Below are positions 34,276 through 46,090 of a stretch of DNA of 64,000 bases, piece by piece. How positions within the stretch are numbered: position 1 is the stretch's first letter; the number at the start of each line of letters is the position of its first letter. The stretch lies in the NCBI RefSeq assembly GCF_016808335.1, contig NC_053143.1, positions 4,621,398 through 4,685,397 of the forward strand. Direction: 5' to 3'. The translations under genes and the position numbers were made by a program. This stretch comes from Panicum virgatum. Taxonomy: Eukaryota > Streptophyta > Magnoliopsida > Poales > Poaceae. The notes under the pieces are model-generated. The model searched no databases. It was not told the DNA's origin and saw only the letters and a list, made by a program, of their open reading frames with translations.

Positions 34276-35215
34276 TTACACAGGCACCGCCAGAGCTACC
34301 ACCCAGCACTCAGCTCGTTCGCCGCAATTAAACGTGAACGAACGAGAAAACGAAACCAAAAGAAAAAAAATCTTCCATCCCCGGCGCGCCGCCGCATGGG
34401 GTGGCAACGGTGACACGTCGCCCCAGCCCGCGCCGCACCTGCCCTTCATCCTCTCGGGCTCGCTGGCATCCGGGCCCCGCCTGTCCTCGATCCCACCCGT
34501 CATAGCCGCCGGCACCTGCCCGGGTCGCTTTTGGTGGTGGGCTTCCCCACGTGGCAACCAACCACCCTGACGGAGCCCCGCGCACGCGCCCGCTGGGCCG
34601 GGCCCCACCCATTTTACGCCGTTCACACCGCGCGCTAGCGGGGACACGTGTCGAGGACACCGCGCGCCAGGGCCAGAGCAGGGCCTGGTTCGGCGCGGCC
34701 GCAGAGGATCCCGAGGGATTCGGTGGGGTGGGGGCGGGGCGCCGGCGGTGGGCCCGCGCGTCGCTGTCGTGGGCCCCCGCGGCCGACGGGGGAAGCGGAA
34801 AAGGTCAAGCGCGCGGCCAACCGGGGTGGTCGGCAGCTCGGCGCGCGCGTCGCTGTCCTGGTGGGGCCCACGGGCCAGTTTCCCCGCTGCCTGGCCCACC
34901 TTCAAGGAATATGAGCGGGGCCCACGGGGGAACCGGCCGCGTGGCGCTTGTCGCTCGTGCGGCGGCCCCCGCCGGCGTGGAGTGGGAGGACCGGAGGAGG
35001 GTGGAGCCGCGCACGCACGCTCGCCGGCCGGAGCGCGGGCGCGGTGGCGTGTCGGCAGGTGAGGGGGGGCGCGGGGGCCGCCATTGTCGGGGGCTCGTCG
35101 TCCTCCTCCGGTCCGATGATCCCACGGCTAGCTCCTCCGTCCTTCCCCTTCCGCTGATCCGCACAGTCCGGCGATGGAGATCGATCGGCGTCAGCTAGGG
35201 AGGCTCGACGTCCAA
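34276..35215. promoter_or_regulatory. GC-rich, CpG-dense island without an assigned gene
   Basis: Frames are open on both strands because of base composition, but none shows a domain or natural amino-acid use. It contains a palindromic G-box/ABRE core (GACACGTGTCG near 34642) and several GGGCCCAC/GTGGGCCC boxes like TCP-type site II elements. This fits an orphan promoter or a degraded 5' gene end; no downstream gene was found on either side. Confidence 0.35.
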
Positions 35216-35458
35216 TAATGGAGGGAGGGGTTATCGGAGGAGTTATTGATCCGTCCGGGCGGGCACGCGTGCAGGATCAGGATGTGAGAGCAGTTCTTCC
35301 CGGACCCGGCGCGCGCGCCTTGGGCAAGGACGCCATGAGATCTTGTCGCCGGTGGCCCCACGGCGGTTTCTAGCTCGTCGGAAGGGAATTGGACATTTAT
35401 TTAGCGCCGGTGGGAGGTCGCTGGGTTTGCATCCGTCTGCATCGCCGGAGCTCTGATC

Positions 35459-35792
35459 ATTCCCAACTAGCTACAGGACTGAACTAGTTTTAATTAATTT
35501 GCTGCCAAACAGTTATCTCAACATCACGGTAATTAAAACCCCGCTCAAAAAGAAAAAAAATAAAGCCATCATGGTAAAAACCAATTGAAAGGAGAGCAAA
35601 GACGAGCGAGCGAGAGACGTGGACACACGATGCAGCGGCGGAGCCACCAGTATGGCGAGCCGTAGCGGCGCCATGACCTGTAAAAATCAGTATACATACT
35701 CTTACCCTGAATACCTTGACATTTCCCAACTAGAGGGTAATTGCACTAGTTTAACTGCTAAACGGTTATCTCAACATCATGGTAATTAAAAC
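35459..35792. repeat. Diverged direct repeat pair
   Basis: Segments 35459-35540 and 35720-35792 share CCCAACTAG at the left and TTATCTCAACATCA(C/T)GG TAATTAAAAC at the right, about 260 bp apart. They may be an old local duplication or remnants of a transposon's ends. Confidence 0.5.
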
Positions 35793-37608
35793 ACATGGGC
35801 GCGTGCGTGATGGTGTTGCTTGATGGATGAACACCAGCTGAGAGACATTAGCAAAACACAGTGCGGCTTGCCTCGATCAGATGACAAGTGCGGCCGATCG
35901 AGCGTTCGATACGCATGCATGGTGCGTGCACAGGCCACTGCAGGGGGCCAATGATTCATTCCAGCAGTCTTTGTTAAAACCAAAGTTGAAAGAGGAACAT
36001 TAACAACGCTAGTAGTGTAGTCCCCTGTCTCCTGCTACCCCTATGCTTTTTCATCTCTCTCTCTCTCTCTCTCGCTCGCCTGGACCTCTTCCTACTCCCT
36101 TGCACACGTCGCGCTCCGTGGCTTGCTGCACCACCCAAGGAGAAAAAAGCCAGCGGTGCTTTCCCGGCCGGGCAATTTTTCTACCGGCGAGCTTGCCGTT
36201 TCGGAAGCTCGTTGCCGCCTGATGGATGATGCCGCAAGCGGCGATCGCGATCAGCTTGAATAATTTTCTCAAATCGAGAAACCGCGTACGAATGCTGATC
36301 CGTTACATCGTGTTCTTCTGACGACTAATAGTAGTTTTTTTTTTCTTTTCAGAACCACTCGTTGCATGTGTTTTTTCATCTACCGCAGCGATTTCGACAA
36401 ATCCAAAGAAGGAACATCATTTATAACCACAACCGTCACGCGGCGGCCGGGTTCTTTTCTCGAACACGCAGCAGAGCTGCCCGCCATTGCATTAGACCGG
36501 AAATCGGGGTGGGTGGCGGGCAATGACTCATGACATGATCTCTCGCAGCAAACCACATGATGCGTCCAACGCACAACAGCAACTACACACACCTGCTGAT
36601 GCGTCCACTGACATGACAATGCAAACCCGGCCCTTGCATCGCGCTGAAAGTGCATCCACGCATTGATCGTTCGGCGCACCTAGCTAGCGGCGGGGCGGCG
36701 GCTACCTCTGCATCTACTGTAGCTTGGAGGTTATGATGGTGATCAACGGGAACGATGGAGCCGTGAGTCCCATCGGCAGATCTCGCTGCCGGGTCAGTTG
36801 CCGAGTGAAATCTACCTGGATGTGACGAGCGAGGGATCGTCGCAGTTTTTTTTTTCACCTGATGCCCGAACGAATGCGTAAAGCAGCGAGAGACATGATG
36901 CCAGACAGGGACAAGAAAGGTGTCAGGGATAAGTTTATGCGGGTCTTTCGTGTCCCCGGCGACGACTGATGGACCATGCATGATAGTCGCCGCCTTACTT
37001 TTCGGTGTCGATCTTGCGGCGCCACACGCCTTACTAAGACGGCAGTTTTTCCATATGATTTCTTCTTTATGTATATTATTAACCAGCAGGGTCTTGATTC
37101 AGAACAAATTGTCATATCCCGACAAAAAAAGAACAAATTGTCATACGTGCACTTCTTTGCTATGACTTTTAGTGAACATATAAAAATGACTTCAAATTTA
37201 TCAACACTAGCCTATCAACCTGCTGTGCCGCACAAACTAATTAGAATTAATATAAAAATAAATCTTATAGCTAATAATTATAATTATTTATCTCACACCC
37301 TCTTTCATCTATTAAATATTCTAACACTTTCTCTGAAATATATATTTATCATTATCTAGTTGCAATAGATTGCATTTTGCATCTCACCTCCATGTGTGTT
37401 TGATATATATTTAATTGAACCATTTGTTTATAAATTGGTATTCTTATCTCTTCCATCATACATAAATACATGGTGACACATATCGTGTGTAGTATTTTTA
37501 GATAAACAATAACATAAATAATATATTAATAATGATAGAAATAGTAATTTAGAATTTTATATTGGTGCACTTTAATATTTTATTATAATTATATAATTTA
37601 GATTCAGA
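35793..37608. other. Intergenic DNA without recognised gene
   Basis: A (CT)n tract at 36054-36073 and a TE-like phrase at 36448-36485 are the only features noted. Confidence 0.4.
36448..36485 (-). mobile_element. Possible L1-type LINE 3' end fragment
   Basis: The minus strand ends AGCTCTGCTGCGTGTTCGAG AAAAG, like 3' ends of grass L1 LINEs, and is similar to the sequence at 46486-46530. No coding part or target duplication was found. Confidence 0.35.
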
Positions 37609-37826
37609 TTTAGGGGTTACTTCAACAAAAAAATGATACAATTGGCTAATTTATATGAAAATTTAGGGGGTCATTTGCATTATTTTTATAATAGCAAATG
37701 TGAGTAATTTACATGAAGATTAGGGGGTTACTTTAGATGTTTTTATAACGTCAGAGGTGGGTAATTGAGACATATATTTAGGGGCTACTTTAGTCTATTT
37801 TCATAATGGCAGATGTGGGTAATTTA
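37609..37826. repeat. Degenerate tandem repeat, four units of about 57 bp
   Basis: Units begin with TTTAGGGG(G)TTACTT-like sequence at about 37609, 37662, 37720 and 37778. They continue TTTTTATAATAGCAGATGTG and GGTAATTTA with many differences. Confidence 0.7.
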
Positions 37827-40769
37827 ATAGAAAAGGTAACAGATTCAATGACTATTATGATTAGAGTTGTCAGATTGATGGCTGAATGTTTCTAATTTTT
37901 GTGAGAATTTCCAGGATTTCTCTTTTTTCAGTGTCCACCTAGGATTTTTATCTATGTGCATGATTAGTGATACTTTTTAATTTAATTTTATGTACTAGAT
38001 GTTTGCGCATAGCACCGAACTGCTTCGATTGTTAAAAAATTTCTCGCCTATTAGTTTTCGGTTAGACTATATCTAAATCTTGTGCCTTGAGAACATTGTT
38101 TGTTTTGATCCGAAACATTTGAAACACGAGCTCACTGAAGAATCAAAGTAAAGCGCAAATTGAAGCCGCCCTTTGCCTTGTGAGTAAGAGAGAATACTGT
38201 TGATGGTTGATGTGTTGTGTCCTCTAGTAGTTGTGTTTCTTTGTTTTTTTTTTTTGTTACGATAAGCTGCAGTCGAGACTTTGAAAGACACATCTCCCAG
38301 CCCCAGCTAAATAACAAGCGTTTTGAATCGTTGGGGCCGGGACACTAACCAGTGCCCCATATATCGGCACGCTGTGTACATCATGCATGCAGAGGAGATT
38401 TGAGGCGATCCTAAGTCCGTGTCCAAACAGGTATAGGACAGGGACCTTTAGCGCTCTAACTAGGCTAAGGTTATCTGGTTGGGTCAAGAAGACCAGAGAG
38501 AGAGAGAGAGACGTCCCGATCTTGGTCTTCATCACGGCAGGCGCAGCCTTGTAGGACAAGGGCACGTACTTATTTACTCAAATAAATTAAAGGGCCCTAC
38601 ACGAGACTGGACTGGATAACTGGTCAACTAAGGCACATTTCAACTATGCAGGGGTTGATGATCACCATTGTCCACGAGGAGCAGTTCAAGGTGGACGCAA
38701 ATTAAAAGATCTTTCTTGAGGTCCATCATAAATAATTCTCCTTATCTTAAGTTTTTCATCATCATCATCAATATTAATTCATCACCATGCCCTTGTAGCT
38801 AGAGAAATCCACTAGTACAATAGGTCTCTGATGTCTCACCATTTCACTTTAACTAGCGATGCTTCTCCCATAATAATAGCGATTTTACAGAATTCTACTC
38901 AGCGAAATCGTACAAAATGGCAACCAGAAAAACACAAACAACAAACAAACAACAACAAAAAAACTGTATATATAATGGGCCGCAGCGTGTGGATTTAATT
39001 TTATTATTAAACTTTTATATTACATCACGACATATATAGTGAGCAATAATAATGCGACACGCGCCTGCGTCCCCACATGCGCAATAATCCCGGCTATTGA
39101 TCCGAGCATCATACATAAAGCCTAAAAGACCAATAATATAAAGAGAAAAAGAGAGAAAAAAAGATCAAGTGGATGCACAGCAATAGTGCACTATAAACTA
39201 GCTAGTAGCCGATCGATCATGCATATGCATCCAGTGATTGGCTAGCTGATCCGTCGACGTGACTGCTGCACGTCTCTGAATCCTGAACCATTCGGCCGGT
39301 CAGACATTTGTCATACACTACCCTATTATAAGAGATCAATTAGGAGTTCTAATTAATTATTTAGAGCGATGTTCTTGAATTAATAAACAAGTGGTGTTGT
39401 ATAAAAAAATTGTTGGAGCTGATCGAGGACACGCGGACGGGTTTTGTCATGTCAAGCGTGTGTCGCCCGGGACGGGATTGGATCTCCGTCCATATCTAGT
39501 ACAAATGTGGGGATCAAAGGTCTCTTCTATAGTATTGTACTCGATCGATCATAGGCCGTTCGTTAGTTAAGCTAGCTAGAGTGCCCTTGGCACGATCATC
39601 TCTTGATCGGGCAGCCACTTTTCATTCTGCGCGTTGGGATCGATCGATCGGAAGCAGAGCAGTGAAGCGACGGGCCACTCACTCGGAATGACACTAGTTC
39701 TCGGGTGGTCCATCGATCCATTGACACGATGTGCAGGCAATGGGGCCGGCGAACCAGCTGATCGTGGGTGCAAAAGGATCGTCATCTATCTGCGGATATG
39801 ATGCGTAGATTGTTGACGTGAAAACGACACGGATCGATCGGTGCATCGTCATCGATGGACACACTGAAAGTAACAGCAACGAACTATGTGCATGTATTCC
39901 GTTAACGCGGGGAATTAGCATGAGCAACTGGCGATAATTAGACGAGCAAAATGCACCGCGGGTTCCTAAACTATTCTCGTATTCTAACTTGTAAAGTGAT
40001 GGTCATCTAGGTTCTCCAACTTTTCGAGTGGTTCGTTATATTTCACTCGAGTTTCATTAATTTTAAATCTGAAATAATGTGAACGACAAAAAAGCTAAAA
40101 AGACATAGATGATTATTTTGAGAGTTTATAGACCTAGACGATAAGGGGGAATGGTGCGATAGACCTAGACCCCCACTTTAATTAAGTTGTAGGGACTAAG
40201 GAGCTGCAGTTATAATCTGCTAATCATCATGGCAATTGTCAACAAATTGCGCCTCATCACGCACCAATCAATTGCTCCAAAACGCTGAGCTGACGAGGAA
40301 AGATTAACAATTCTTTTACTTCAGCAAAGACATTATTGAAACCTTCATATTGGGGCTCCTGAACAAGCTTCTTCCACGGCAGCATATTCTGGAGAACACG
40401 ACACACTTGTACAAGGATCTGGCTGTTGCTATTGCACTGTGCCAACACTGTTATCTTTCCACATGTCGGACATTCAAAATTGCACCGCCGGCGGAGGCAG
40501 GATTGAGTTCACAGGAGGGGCTCTCCTCCTCTTCTTCCTCCAACCTTTCCTTCCCTCATTCTTCTTCCTCAAATTTATAGGAGGGGCTTAGGGGGGGCTT
40601 CATGGGATTTCCAGCGGTAGGAGGGGCTCGAGCCCCTCCAGACCCACTGCTGGATCCGCCGCTGGTCCGCTCGATTGATCAAGTGCATTTAGACCAAAAC
40701 AAGTCTCCGATAGTCCGATGCCTCTCTCCAAACAACGAACTAGCTGTTGGGTGCCATGACAATGTACAA
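37827..40769. other. Intergenic DNA without a supported gene
   Basis: It is AT-rich with microsatellites, for example a GA tract at 38498-38510. A 63-codon frame on the minus strand at 40257-40448 (ILVQVCRVLQNMLPWKKLVQ) has natural-looking composition and could be a stray exon fragment, but its family is not recognised and no neighbouring exons were found. 40490-40680 holds repeated GGAGGGGCT phrases of unclassified repeat character. Confidence 0.4.
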
Positions 40770-40778
40770 TAATCAAAT
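40770..40778. repeat. 9-bp target-site duplication (taatcaaat), left copy
   Basis: It is repeated at 41487-41495, on the far side of the Mutator-like element. Confidence 0.75.
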
Positions 40779-41486
40779 GGGTATTGCTAGTTTACGGTCA
40801 ACCGTACGGAAGGCTCCCGTACGGTCGATTTTCCGACAGCATTTTTTTTCCTGTTTTTAGAATTTTTTTGTCGTTTTCTGAGAAAAATAAATTCAGACAT
40901 TTTTTTATGAGTCAAATAATTTTTCAAGTGAAAAATTGGTGGGTAGAAAAAATTTAAAGAATCAAATTGGTGAGATAAAAAAAATTTACGAGAAAAATTT
41001 TGATAGAGAGAAATTTATCAAATGGAAGAAACAAAAAATGTACATCCAAAAAAAACTCGGCTATTATTTTTTTTAAAAAATTGTATGCAAACAACAAAAA
41101 AAAATTGGATCTGGGCAGGGGGCGGCGCTGGTGGCGAGCGGCCACGCCTCGCGCCGCCAACCCTGCCGCGGGTCGGGCCGCTGCTCGCGCCGCCGGCCCC
41201 GCCGCGCCTCCCGCCCCGGCCCCGCCGCCGGCTCGCCAGTCCCGCCGCGCGGCCTCCCGCCGCCAGCCCGCCGACCCCCCTCTCAGGCCGCATGGAGCAG
41301 AAGGAAAGGGGGAGGGGGGCCATGGAGCAGACGAGATCCAAACGGAGGGAGGGGGAAGAACGTGTGCGGTGGAAAGGAGAGGAGGAGCGCGGAGGATAAA
41401 GTCCCGTGGGCTTCGCGCACATGGATGGAAAAAAAATCGACCGCTGGAGGGGATATGTTACGGTCGACTGTAAACTCAGCATCCCG
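40779..41486. mobile_element. Mutator-like element carrying a GC-rich segment
   Basis: Left end: GGGTATTGCTAGTTTACGGT then CAACCGTAC. Reverse complement of the right end: CGGGATGCTGAGTTTACAGT then CGACCGTAAC. These are imperfect inverted repeats of about 30 bp, flanked by a 9-bp duplication, the hallmark of the Mutator superfamily. The flanks are AT-rich; 41115-41400 is strongly GC-rich with long frames on both strands. This is the usual look of a Pack-MULE with a captured gene fragment, but the source gene is not recognised and no transposase is present. Confidence 0.7.
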
Positions 41487-41495
41487 TAATCAAAT

Positions 41496-42779
41496 CCCAA
41501 TCCTCTTGGAACAGCCGGCCAGAGAGCGATAGGGCAACCACCACTTTGATCACATCTTCCATCATTAGGAACTAAGCTCTGCCAAACAGAGACTATCTAT
41601 CCGATTTTGTACCATCTCGGGCCTGCATGTTAGTGACTGTCGGTGTGGGCGCCATGACAATATACATATAATAATAGAGATGTACCAGTGTACAATGTCA
41701 CGATAAACATGGATCCCTGTGCCCAAATTCCATTGTGCAACCGATCTTAGCGTGCACCGGCCATGCACGGGAACCTCTTTTGAGTTTTGTTCTCTTTTGA
41801 TTCCGATCGAATCACTGTCACGCGTGCTTGATCATAGGATTTCATGGACGGCGACTCTAAATCTCAAGCCACTATAGTGCAAACCCCGGGCCTGCATGTC
41901 AGTGACTGTCGGTGTCGGTATCGTCGCGGATTTTATCCATATCCACACCCGTGCTCAACGTTTTTTTCCCCACACGACAGACAATAGGCACAATTGGTGT
42001 CACCTTTGGCCTCTGTTCCACATTGAGGACGACATCCGTGGGGCGTAGCTAGGGCCTTTGCTTGGGTTGGGGGACCTCCCTAAGTAGACGGCATGGAAAA
42101 AAGTAGCATGCTAGATGCTTACGATCTACCCACACAAGGCCAAAACATTTGCACGCCAAGTGTTGTGCTGAAATTCTTGCAAGTGCACTCACATGTGGTT
42201 TTCTTTCACGCGAGATCATCGGCGGCGCAGTGTGCAAGGATCAACTGGCCCTGTCTGCACTTTGCTATCTGTCACGAGTGGTCACCACGTCCATCCCAAA
42301 GTCCTCCAAGTCAATTAACCGATGACAGGAAGATCAAGGAAGAAACAAACCCAAGATTACGACGGTTCATGTCTTGCGTCTAGCTGTACCTCTCCATTCT
42401 CCAGGATCATGCCAAAGTTTTGCCTGTTAAGAGTCAGCCAACAACGACTGCAGCTGGAGACATGAGAAAGAGCACATTGAGATGGATATGATCAGGACAT
42501 CACGGAAGCATGCCTTGCCCAGAGAATATCTGTACAGCTTGAATGGTCTGATTTCCTCAGCAAAACAACGCGCAGGACACCACCTATACACTTCAATCTC
42601 CGGAACTTTACAACCCTCAGCCTAGGAGAGCAAAATGGTAGCTTAAAATGTTAGGTAAAACAAAGAATTAAAAGAATGATACGATACATTCAACACCTAC
42701 AAGATCTCACTATAAGTTGTTCGGGTTTACTACATCAGGGGGCGCTAATTTACACAGCTGCTGATTTACATCTGTACAT
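41496..42779. other. Intergenic DNA downstream of the sorting-nexin gene
   Basis: A 29-bp phrase (GGGCCTGCATGT(T/C)AGTGAC...) occurs at 41618-41646 and again at 41886-41914 with one mismatch. No gene is supported. The last part may include the 3' UTR of the sorting-nexin gene. Confidence 0.45.
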
Positions 42780-42959
42780 ACCATTGTGGGGGTATACTAG
42801 GTTTGGTTAAGGAACAAGTGCTTCCTTGATCCAACTTTGGGCCGTCGAAATGCATTTGCCAACCATCTGTGTTTCAGATTCAGGACCCAACTGCAGAGCA
42901 AAGGAAGCAGGTTGAAAATGGTACGCGTCTCTTTCAAGGAGACAGTCTCTTGGGTCGGC

Positions 42960-45900
42960 TCAGAGATGGTATGTGAATGAGGCTTGCTCCTTGCGGCCCT
43001 TCTCATGGATGTCGTCGATTAGCTGACGGAGCTCTGGGAAGATTGTCACGATCACCTGTTCTAACATTGCGTACGAGAGCTGCTTAACGCAGACATTAGA
43101 CTGCAACACAGGGTAATGTATAATGTTAATCAGAAGGAAGTCTTGTTGAGACCTTAAGATACTAGGATATTGAGTTTTACTTACTTGGAGGAAGTAGTAC
43201 ATGTCCCTTGCACTACGTCGGTACTGCTTGTACCCAATTATGCTGATTAAGGTAGATGGAGTTCCATCTGAAAGGTCATCGCAAATCATATTAGCATTTT
43301 CCTTAGCAAATCATATTAGCTGGATGACATGGTGCTGTAGGCATAAACAGTAGCCTAAATGGTGCATTTCTTGAAATCCACTTAATAAGTGCCTAAACAA
43401 AGGAGTAAGTTGTTAACCGGAAGTAAAGAATCTGGAAGAACACAGTAATGATGCTTCCTTTTTTTATTTGTACGAAGTTATCCATTGCAGAGGCAATGAA
43501 GACGTCGCCAATGCATCAGATATTCAGAACTATTGCTGCCACACATACTACCTGGGATTTTGCATATTTTTTGCTTGAAAGACACCATATAAATTTGCAC
43601 ACATACATCATCCATCAATCCTTAACTTTTTCAAGAGAAAACATAAACAAAGAAAGAATTTAAAAGAAATGAGCCAAAAAAGGTCAAAGACTGACCTAAA
43701 AGAAGTTTCTTAACTTCACTGGCATTTCTAGATGCCTCAAGCTGAAATTCAAATGAGCTTGCACCACTCTTTTTGGCACTCCCAGTCCCAGATGACTGCT
43801 TGTCGAATTGACTTGAGCTGCCATTCCCTTTGTAACCATCCAACTTGGTGAAGAATATACCATTAGGCCAAAGGGTCTGTTGAATGACAAATCCATTAGT
43901 TGCACAAATAGGGGAGAACGAAGTTTGAGATCCATTACGTATGATTTACAACTAATTCTAACTTGACCTCAGTCCCTGTTGGGCCCCAGCAGAAAGAAAT
44001 AACCAATCATGGCATAACCTTTGTGGGTAGTACTTCTGTCATATAACCTATGGACCTTAAAGGATCAAGAAATTATTGGACTGCATATATTACAAAGAGC
44101 CCCCCCCCCCCCCCCCCCCAACCCCACCGACCCACCCACACCCCAAAAGGCAGTATGAAAGATTGAAATTTCAAAGTGAAATTAGAAAGAGAACCTAAAC
44201 CTAGTGAAGGAAAAAGATAGTATCCTTACATCTTGAATCCAACGTATTACTTGAACAATGAAATCCTCTCTTCGGAGCCAGTTGATTTGTCTTATAATCC
44301 ATTCATCGATTGCATCTTCCATGACCAACTGCAAAATTTGTTTCGATATCCAAAGAACTTGTCTCCTGCAGATGCCATACATATTAATCATGTCCTGCTA
44401 TAGAAAGGTGGAAACAACTGGGTTGCAAAAGAATGTTTAAATTGTGCTACCAAAACATGGATGGTGAAAATGTTTAAAATTGGTCTCACAGGGCTATGAT
44501 CAGCAGAAAAAGATACCGACATCAAACAATGAATCTTTGTCCAAATTTGAGAAAATCCAAACAAGTTATAAATGCGAATGGCATAATTGAAGCGACACCT
44601 CATCCATATCTCAGTATCATGTAAACAAACATCAGAAATTGTAGTGCCAAAATACATCAAGTGACAACCATACTGATATCTAGTAACCAGTCCAATCAGA
44701 TTAATGAAATGACTTTGGGTCATTTACTTCAGTTGTTGTTATGTAACAGTACTCCAAAACTAGAAAGCAGATTCTGAGGAACAAATTAGATAAGGTTCAT
44801 GATAAAAGGAACTAACCGTATCCATCCCCGTCGCTTTAGCTGGAATACATTCTCGACCAGGTTCAATAAAGGCACGCTAACATTTGTTGGCATCCACTGT
44901 CAAATAAAATAGAAGGTTTATTAACAAAAGCTGCCTGTCGTCTGAATCAAATAAAATATATAGTAGTAGCTGGGGTGTACCTCAGGAGGAATTCCTGTTG
45001 GATCCTCGAATGTATTCGGAGATGACATGTTTGAAGAATCAGAATATGCCCTCACAGGTTTTTGTATTTGTTCGCTCACTTGTGATGAATCAAAACTGGC
45101 ATATGTTTTGATGTGCTTAATATCATTTGAAGTATGTCCTTTATTATTCACCTCATTGTCTGAGTGGCATCCACTATTTACAGATGAGGTGAGATCTTCG
45201 TAGTTACTATCACCATCAGAAAGGCTATGAACCCTTTCCAAGTTTCTATGATGCACGTTGTGGTTATCTGTCTCTTCTTGGTTCCAAGGCAGAGACATTC
45301 TATTATCTATGAATTCTGCAGTTGCACTAGAAGGTGATGTGCCAACCGCCCGTTTCAAACCATCTGAAACTCCTTTAAATTGTCGAACAATGTCATCCAT
45401 TGCATCATCAACATTAACTGTTGCAGAACAAATAAAATATCTTTAAGAAAAGAACAGAAAGCTCATAAATTTTAAGTGGAAACAAAGAAGTGCAGGATAA
45501 AGCATACCAGCCAAAGTTTTCATAACAGAGGTGGACTTTCCTGCAGAGTAATTCTACAAAAATGCAAAAGAAATAAACTGCTAAGAACCTCAATAAAGTT
45601 TTGAAAGAAGATATGCACATTCTTTTGTTATTAACGACAACACTTGTAAGGATTTGGTTGGTGTAAACTACACACCTTTGAGGATGCACTAAGAAAATCC
45701 ATAACTTCATGCTGCTCTGCAATATTAGCTATAGACAAGAGATCCTATCGAACACAACATGAATATTGTCAACATATCTGAAGTAAAATATGAGGAAATA
45801 TGCTAGAAAACAAATCATACTTGAAGATACTTGTCCAGGAGAATGCATCGTTGGTGCACAAGGTAATCATCAACACTAGATGAAAGAAAACTCTTTGGAG

Positions 45901-46030
45901 GTAGATGCAATGAATAATTAGGTATCTCCTTCAGCTGTCGATGAAGACGTTCAAAATTTCGGTATCTACAAACAGAAGCTATAGGTGAGCAACTCAGCAT
46001 CATACATCATACTCTTTAGGAGCTGCAATT

Positions 46031-46090
<60 letters not shown>

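Noticed and set aside
34276..34905. 209-codon minus-strand frame
   Set aside because: GC-rich DNA keeps all frames open; composition is Pro/Arg/Gly filler and overlapping frames on the other strand are just as long.
41000..41500. Overlapping 125-160 codon frames on both strands
   Set aside because: They lie in the GC-rich cargo of the Mutator-like element and show no domain.
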